The translations under genes were made by a program, and so were the position numbers. The notes under the pieces were generated by a model. That model had not been told where the DNA came from. It did not search any database and was given only the letters and a program-made list of their open reading frames with translations. Below are positions 7,592-12,784 of a DNA stretch of 12,784 bases, in pieces (within the stretch, counting starts at the first letter, position 1; each line of letters begins with the position of its first letter). Source of the DNA: Burkholderiales bacterium. Lineage in GTDB: Bacteria > Pseudomonadota > Gammaproteobacteria > Burkholderiales > Usitatibacteraceae. Where the stretch lies: positions 1 through 12,784 of the forward strand of contig JADGRS010000044.1 in assembly GCA_017880705.1 (NCBI GenBank), read 5' to 3'.

Positions 7592-7793
7592 CCGCCTGGG
7601 TGGTTCGGGGCCCGGGATCGTTCCGGTCACGACCGCCGAGGGGGGGCCGGCGCGGTGGCCCGGCGGGCTTCATCGTGGGGCTGGCCACATGCGGCGAGCC
7701 CCGAAAGGGCGACTTGTCCCGAGAGGATAGGGCGCGGCGACTCAGCGGGTCATCGGACGCCGACCCGTGGCGGCGCAGGAGGCTGCCGGGATT
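7592..7793. other. Non-coding, GC-rich gap with several potential hairpins between convergent genes
   Basis: This stretch of about 200 bases follows the mtfA stop and precedes (from the other strand) the small membrane ORF. No open frame here looks real. Self-complementary segments are visible. GGGGCT (7677-7682) pairs with AGCCCC (7697-7702), with GCC/GGC inside. CGGGTC (7746-7751) pairs with GACCCG (7762-7767). GGCGGC (7769-7774) pairs with GCTGCC (7782-7787) through one G-T pair. No T-run follows any of them, so they are not plain intrinsic terminators. I compared it by eye with RNase P RNA, 6S, SRP RNA, tmRNA and the cobalamin riboswitch and found no convincing match. It could be the shared 3' region of both transcripts or an unrecognised structured RNA. 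Confidence 0.5.
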
Positions 7794-7931
7794 CTAGAGG
7801 AAGAGCACCGCGGGAAACACGGCGATGGCGAGCACGATGAGGATCCACTCGCAGTTCCAGCGCTTCAAGTGACCGGTGTAGTGCAGGATGATGGCGGCGA
7901 TTGCAAAGACATAAAACGCAGCTAGCAACAT
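7794..7931 (-). CDS. Hypothetical small two-helix membrane protein (45 aa)
   Basis: On the minus strand, ATG at 7931 opens a 45-codon frame ending in TAG at 7796-7794. The product has a hydrophobic helix at residues 2-18 (AAFYVFAIAAIILHY), a polar loop with HLKRWNCEW (21-29), and a second hydrophobic helix at about 30-45 (ILIVLAIAVFPAVLFL). This is a clean hairpin membrane topology, unlike the Arg/Pro/Ala-rich shadow frames common in this DNA. A possible ribosome site AAGGA lies at 7944-7948, with a long 12-base spacing. It lies 54 bases after the P-II stop on the same strand, with only a weak hairpin between, so it may be read through from nadE-glnB or have its own promoter. I do not recognise a family. 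It could be a small membrane-stress or transporter-associated protein, but nothing in the sequence decides this. Confidence 0.6.
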   Translation of the reverse strand: MLLAAFYVFAIAAIILHYTGHLKRWNCEWILIVLAIAVFPAVLFL

Positions 7932-7969
7932 GTTCTTGTCCAGTCCTTGAGTGCCCGCTAGGATACAGG

Positions 7970-7985
7970 AAAGGCCATTGGGGGC

Positions 7986-7987
<2 letters not shown>
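7970..7987 (-). terminator. Weak hairpin after the P-II gene
   Basis: On the minus strand, AGGCC (7987-7983, overlapping the P-II stop) pairs with GGCCT (7976-7972) around a six-base loop. TTTCC follows. The stem is only 5 bp and the T-run is short, so it would be a partial terminator at best. Confidence 0.3.
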
Positions 7988-9939
<1,952 letters not shown>

Positions 9940-9983
9940 GGGAACGGCGGGCCTCGACCGACGGATAGAATTGACCGGACGCC

Positions 9984-9989
9984 ATTATA
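9984..9989 (-). promoter_or_regulatory. Candidate -10 element for the nadE-glnB operon
   Basis: Read on the minus strand the bases are TATAAT, a perfect -10 consensus, within TTCTATAATGGC. Transcription would start near 9977, giving a leader of about 38 bases to the nadE ATG. No good -35 is seen at 16-18 bases upstream, where the DNA is G-rich (GGGCACGGGCGGGG). The element lies only 11 bases from the GTG of the divergent gene, so the two promoters must overlap. Confidence 0.45.
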
Positions 9990-10000
9990 GAACCCCGCCC

Positions 10001-11122
10001 GTGCCCGAGACTCTTCGCATCCTCGACTCCCTCGAGGGTGTGGTTCCCGCGGACTGGGACGCGCTCGCCGGAGGCAATCCCACCGTCGCCTACGCGTTCC
10101 TCGATTCCCTGCATCGCTCCGGGTGCGCGACGACGCGCACCGGGTGGAGCCCGCAGTACGTTTCGGCGTGGCAGGGCGAGCGCCTCGTCGGGGCGACGCC
10201 GCTGTACGTGAAATCGCACTCCTACGGCGAGTACGTATTCGATTGGGGATGGGCCGAGGCGTACGAGCGCCACGGGCTTGCCTACTATCCGAAGCTGCTC
10301 TGCGCGGTGCCGTTCACTCCCGCCACCGGGCCGCGCCTCCTCGCGGCCACCCCCGCGATGCGCGCACGCCTCGCGCGCGCCGTGCTGGATCTTGCGCGCG
10401 ACGCCGGCCTTTCGTCGCTTCACGTCCTGTTTCCGCGCGACGAGGATGCGGCCGCGTTTCGCTCGGCGGGGCTGCTCGAGCGCGCCGGGATCCAGTTCCA
10501 CTGGCGCAACGACGGGTACGCGGATTTCGAGGCCTTCCTCGCCGCGCTGTCGCACGACAAGCGCAAGAAGATCCGCCAGGAGCGCAAGCGCGTCGCGAAC
10601 GCCGGAGTCACGCTGCGGCGCATCTCCGGGCGGGAGGCGAGCGCGGCCGATTGGGACTTCTTCGCGTCGTGTTACCGGCGCACCTACCGCGAGCATCGCT
10701 CGACACCCTACCTCACGCGGGAATTCTTCGGGATGATCGGCGAGAGGATGCCCGACAACGTGTTGCTGGTGATCGCCGAGCGCGAGGCAAAGCCGATCGC
10801 GGCCGCGCTCGATCTCTTCGGCCCCCACGCGCTCTATGGCCGCTACTGGGGAAGCGTCGAATACGTCCCGGGCCTGCACTTCGAGGCGTGCTACTACCAG
10901 GCGATCGAGTTCTGCATCGAGCAAGGCATCGCGCTCTTCGAAGGCGGCGCGCAGGGCGAGCACAAGCACGCGCGCGGCTTCCTGCCCGAAGCGACGCGCT
11001 CCTTCCATTGGCTCGCGCACCCCGCGTTCAACCGCGCCGTGGACGAGTTCCTCGGCGAGGAGGGCGCCCGGATCTCCGCTTACGTGGACGAGCTCAACGA
11101 CCGCAACCCGTTCCGGAAATAA
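10001..11122 (+). CDS. COG3146/FemAB-like N-acyltransferase (GNAT superfamily, function unknown)
   Basis: A 373-residue protein of the family named peptidogalycan biosynthesis/recognition or predicted N-acyltransferase (COG3146). Recognisable blocks are PLYVKSHSYGEYVFDWGWAE (67-86), YYPKLLCAVPFTPATGPRLL (95-114), the basic HDKRKKIRQERKRV (185-198), and YWGSVEYVPGLHFEACYYQA (282-301) with FEGGAQGEHKHARGF (313-327). The double-GNAT fold is shared with FemX-type aminoacyl transferases and with bacterial arginyl/leucyl transferases, but the substrate is not known. GTG at 10001 was chosen because homology starts at ETLRILDSL. ATG at 9938 in frame would add 21 residues and share its CATG with the nadE start codon. 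There is no ribosome site before the GTG, so the message could have a very short leader. The stop lies inside the left arm of an inverted repeat. Confidence 0.85.
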   Translation: MPETLRILDSLEGVVPADWDALAGGNPTVAYAFLDSLHRSGCATTRTGWSPQYVSAWQGERLVGATPLYVKSHSYGEYVFDWGWAEAYERHGLAYYPKLLCAVPFTPATGPRLLAATPAMRARLARAVLDLARDAGLSSLHVLFPRDEDAAAFRSAGLLERAGIQFHWRNDGYADFEAFLAALSHDKRKKIRQERKRVANAGVTLRRISGREASAADWDFFASCYRRTYREHRSTPYLTREFFGMIGERMPDNVLLVIAEREAKPIAAALDLFGPHALYGRYWGSVEYVPGLHFEACYYQAIEFCIEQGIALFEGGAQGEHKHARGFLPEATRSFHWLAHPAFNRAVDEFLGEEGARISAYVDELNDRNPFRK

Positions 11123-11205
11123 TTGGTGTCAGGTACACATTTCGGACGCACGCGGGCCCCGGCGGCTCTCACCGCCGAAATGCGTACCTGACATCAATTA
11201 TTTCC
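11115..11205. repeat. Near-perfect 31-base inverted repeat between convergent genes (REP-doublet-like)
   Basis: The left arm is 11115-11145 and the right arm is 11175-11205. They are reverse complements at 29 of 31 positions, mismatching only at 11126/11194 and 11137/11183. Each arm contains GGAAATAATT, then a GTCAGGTAC core and CATTTCGG. The 29-base spacer is GC-rich and holds a small inner hairpin (CGGCGG 11160-11165 with CCGCCG 11172-11177). The TAA stops of both flanking genes lie in the arms (11120-11122 on +, 11200-11198 on -). The AT-rich arms stand out from the surrounding DNA. The shape, two inverted short palindromic units, is that of a REP doublet/REPIN; it may also stop transcription from both sides. 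Confidence 0.8.
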
Positions 11206-11971
11206 ACGCGGCGGCAAATTCCTTCCAGTGCGGGGCGTCCTGGGACGCGAGGAAGGCGCGGAACGCCTCGACCTCCTTCGCGTGCGCGTCCGCATCGAGA
11301 ATACCGCGGATCAACTGGAAGCGCAGAAAGAGGAGATAGGTGTTCGCCACGTCGGTCTCGCAATAGTTGCGGATCGCCTCAATCTCGCCGCGTTGCCATG
11401 CGGAATACACCTGCGAGCCGTCCATGCCGAGCTTGCCGGGCAGGCCGCAGAGCTGCGCGATCTCGTCCAGCGGCGCCCACGCGCGGTTCTGGTAGCCCGC
11501 GAGCACGTCCATGAGATCGGTGTGGCGCGTGTGGAATCGCGAGATGTAGTTGTTGAACTTGAACTCGCGATCGTTCTCTCCCATGTCCCAGTAGGAGCCG
11601 CCGGGAATGCCGTGGACCAGCGCGCGATAGTGCAGGACCGGCAGGTCGAACCCGCTGCCGTTCCACGAGACGAGCTGCGGCGTATAGCGCTCGATCCCGT
11701 CGAAGAAGCGTTGCACGATGTCGCGCTCCGCATCCTGCGCGGAGCCGAGGGACCACACGCGCACCGAATCGCGGTCCCGCAACGCGCACGAGATGGCGAC
11801 CACCTTCTGCAGGTGCGCGGGCAGGAAGTCGTTGCCCGTGGCCTGGCGCCGGCGCTGGGAGACGAGGTCGACCACGGCCGCGTCGCTCACGCCCGCATCG
11901 AGATCCCAGAGCTTGCGCAGCCCCGCCGCGTCGGGAATGGTCTCGATGTCGAAGACGAGGATCGGCGCCAT
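11198..11971 (-). CDS. Predicted 3'-5' exonuclease, PolB-like DnaQ fold (COG3298)
   Basis: A 257-residue protein of the family related to the proofreading domain of DNA polymerase B, without a polymerase part. The DEDD metal ligands are visible: D8 and E10 in LVFDIETIPD (motif I), D109 in SWNGSGFDLPVLHYRAL (motif II), and D207 in NYCETDVANTYLLFLR (motif III), so it should be an active 3'-5' nuclease. The position of Y203 four residues before D207 suggests the DEDDy subtype. ATG at 11971 was chosen since it gives MAPILVFDIE. The open frame goes further up but only as a shadow of cysM. The start overlaps the cysM stop by one base (TGATG), so translation is probably coupled. The stop lies in the right arm of the inverted repeat. 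The nucleic acid substrate and role are unknown; a part in repair is a guess. Confidence 0.9.
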   Translation of the reverse strand: MAPILVFDIETIPDAAGLRKLWDLDAGVSDAAVVDLVSQRRRQATGNDFLPAHLQKVVAISCALRDRDSVRVWSLGSAQDAERDIVQRFFDGIERYTPQLVSWNGSGFDLPVLHYRALVHGIPGGSYWDMGENDREFKFNNYISRFHTRHTDLMDVLAGYQNRAWAPLDEIAQLCGLPGKLGMDGSQVYSAWQRGEIEAIRNYCETDVANTYLLFLRFQLIRGILDADAHAKEVEAFRAFLASQDAPHWKEFAAAWK

Positions 11972-12784
11972 CAGGCGGGAAAGACGCCCGTGGAGAGGTA
12001 GCGGTCGCCGCGGTCGCAAACGACGTGGACGATGACCGCGTCGCGCGCTTCGGCGCAGACGCGCAAGGCCGCGGCGAGGCCGCCGCCCGACGAGATGCCC
12101 GCGAAGATGCCTTCTTCGCGCGCGAGGCGCCGCGTCATCTCCTCGCTCTCCTGCTGCGTCACCTCGATCACGCGATCGACGCGCGCGCGATCGAAGATCT
12201 TCGGCAGGTATGCCTCGGGCCACTTGCGGATTCCGGGGACCTGCGCGCCGGGCGCGGGCTGCACGCCAACCACCTGGATCGCGGGATTTTTCTCCTTGAG
12301 GAAGCGCGAGCATCCCATGATCGTTCCCGTGGTGCCCATCGTCGCCACGAAGTGCGTGATCTTGCCCCCGGTGTCGCGCCAGATTTCCGGCCCCGTGCCC
12401 GTGTAGTGCGCGAGCGGGTTATCGGGGTTCGCGAACTGGTCGAGGATCACCCCTTCCTTCGCGTCGCGCATGCGTTCGGCCGTGTCGCGCGCGAGCTCCA
12501 TGCCGCCCTTCTCCGGCGTGAGCACGAACTGCGCGCCGAATGCGGCCATCGTCTGGCGGCGCTCGATCGACAGGTGCTCGGGCATCACCAGGATCATCCG
12601 ATAGCCGCGCATCGCCGCCACCATCGCCAGCGCGATGCCGGTGTTGCCGCTGGTGGCCTCGATCAAGGTGTCGCCGGGCTTGATCTCGCCGCGGCGCTCG
12701 GCGCCCATCACCATCGAGAGCGCGGGGCGATCCTTCACCGAACCCGCGGGATTGTTTCCCTCGAGCTTCGCGAGGAGCGTGTTC
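11971..12784 (-). CDS. cysM: Cysteine synthase B / O-acetylserine sulfhydrylase B (5' end beyond the window)
   Basis: The gene enters from the right edge; 270 residues are visible and about 30 N-terminal residues are missing compared with E. coli CysM (303). It makes cysteine from O-acetylserine with sulfide or thiosulfate, using PLP. The visible part opens with KLEGNNPAGSVKDRPALS, which holds the PLP lysine (codon at 12735-12733). It goes on with IEATSGNTGIALAM (substrate loop), MGTTGTIMGCSRFLKEKNP (phosphate-binding loop), ISSGGGLAAALR and the end CDRGDRYLSTGVFPA. CysM is favoured over CysK by KDRPALS, by the MPEHLSIERRQTMAAFGA stretch and by the CDRGDRYLSTGVF end. The gene overlaps the exonuclease start by one base. 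Promoter and start lie outside the window. Confidence 0.95.
   Translation of the reverse strand, partial: NTLLAKLEGNNPAGSVKDRPALSMVMGAERRGEIKPGDTLIEATSGNTGIALAMVAAMRGYRMILVMPEHLSIERRQTMAAFGAQFVLTPEKGGMELARDTAERMRDAKEGVILDQFANPDNPLAHYTGTGPEIWRDTGGKITHFVATMGTTGTIMGCSRFLKEKNPAIQVVGVQPAPGAQVPGIRKWPEAYLPKIFDRARVDRVIEVTQQESEEMTRRLAREEGIFAGISSGGGLAAALRVCAEARDAVIVHVVCDRGDRYLSTGVFPA

Noticed and set aside
7660..7793. Cobalamin-riboswitch-like end (CAGGAGGCTGCC resembling the B12 box)
   Set aside because: The box is one base short, the other conserved blocks are not found, and there is no co-directional gene downstream to control.
7592..7793. RNase P RNA, 6S RNA, SRP RNA, tmRNA or tRNA in the structured gap
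   Set aside because: None of the conserved cores of these RNAs (for example GAGGAAAGTC of RNase P, or the SRP GGAAGGAAGCAGC loop) is present on either strand.
9971..9991. Plus-strand promoter TTGACC ... TATAGA for the acyltransferase gene
   Set aside because: The two elements are only 9 bases apart, far less than the usual 16-18, so they cannot act as one sigma-70 promoter.

Overview
The window is GC-rich chromosomal DNA, almost fully coding, with short gaps and overlapping starts and stops. The gene families and their pairings point to a betaproteobacterium of the Burkholderiales/Nitrosomonadales type: stand-alone UDP-glucuronate decarboxylase, nadE next to a P-II gene, COG3146 acyltransferase and COG3298 exonuclease. 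The placement is inferred from gene content only. No phage, plasmid, CRISPR, tRNA or rRNA gene was seen.

Region 1 (1-4302, + strand) is the tail of a lipid A aminoarabinose (Ara4N) locus: the end of an ArnT-like glycosyltransferase, an ArnB-like aminotransferase, ArnC, an ArnA-type formyltransferase and an ArnA-type UDP-glucuronate decarboxylase. The two halves of ArnA are separate genes joined by a TTGA overlap. A slippery heptamer (A AAC CCT) sits exactly on that junction, in the phase a -1 frameshift would need to make an ArnA-like fusion. ArnD is not in the window.

Region 2 (4322-6002, + strand) is purE-purK, for the N5-CAIR step of purine synthesis. It follows the arn genes with almost no gap and may share their transcript.

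Region 3 (6048-7591, + strand) is a translationally coupled pair: an exported head-GIN (DUF2807) protein with GSGD repeats and an MtfA-type zinc peptidase. Next is a gap of about 200 bases, rich in potential hairpins and with no gene I recognise. It separates mtfA from a convergent 45-residue two-helix membrane ORF (7794-7931, - strand).

Region 4 (7986-9939, - strand) is nadE followed by a P-II gene, which likely links NAD synthesis with nitrogen sensing. Divergent from it is a COG3146/FemAB-like acyltransferase (10001-11122, + strand).

Region 5 (11198-12784, - strand) is cysM (5' end cut off) coupled to a PolB-like 3'-5' exonuclease. The acyltransferase and exonuclease genes converge on an almost perfect 31-base inverted repeat. 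Each arm carries the last lysine codon and stop of one gene, which looks like a REP doublet.

Most of the window is conserved housekeeping and envelope metabolism. I did not find a clearly new multi-gene system. The items most worth following up are the possible frameshift at the split ArnA, the inverted repeat holding two stop codons, the small membrane ORF and the structured gap beside it.
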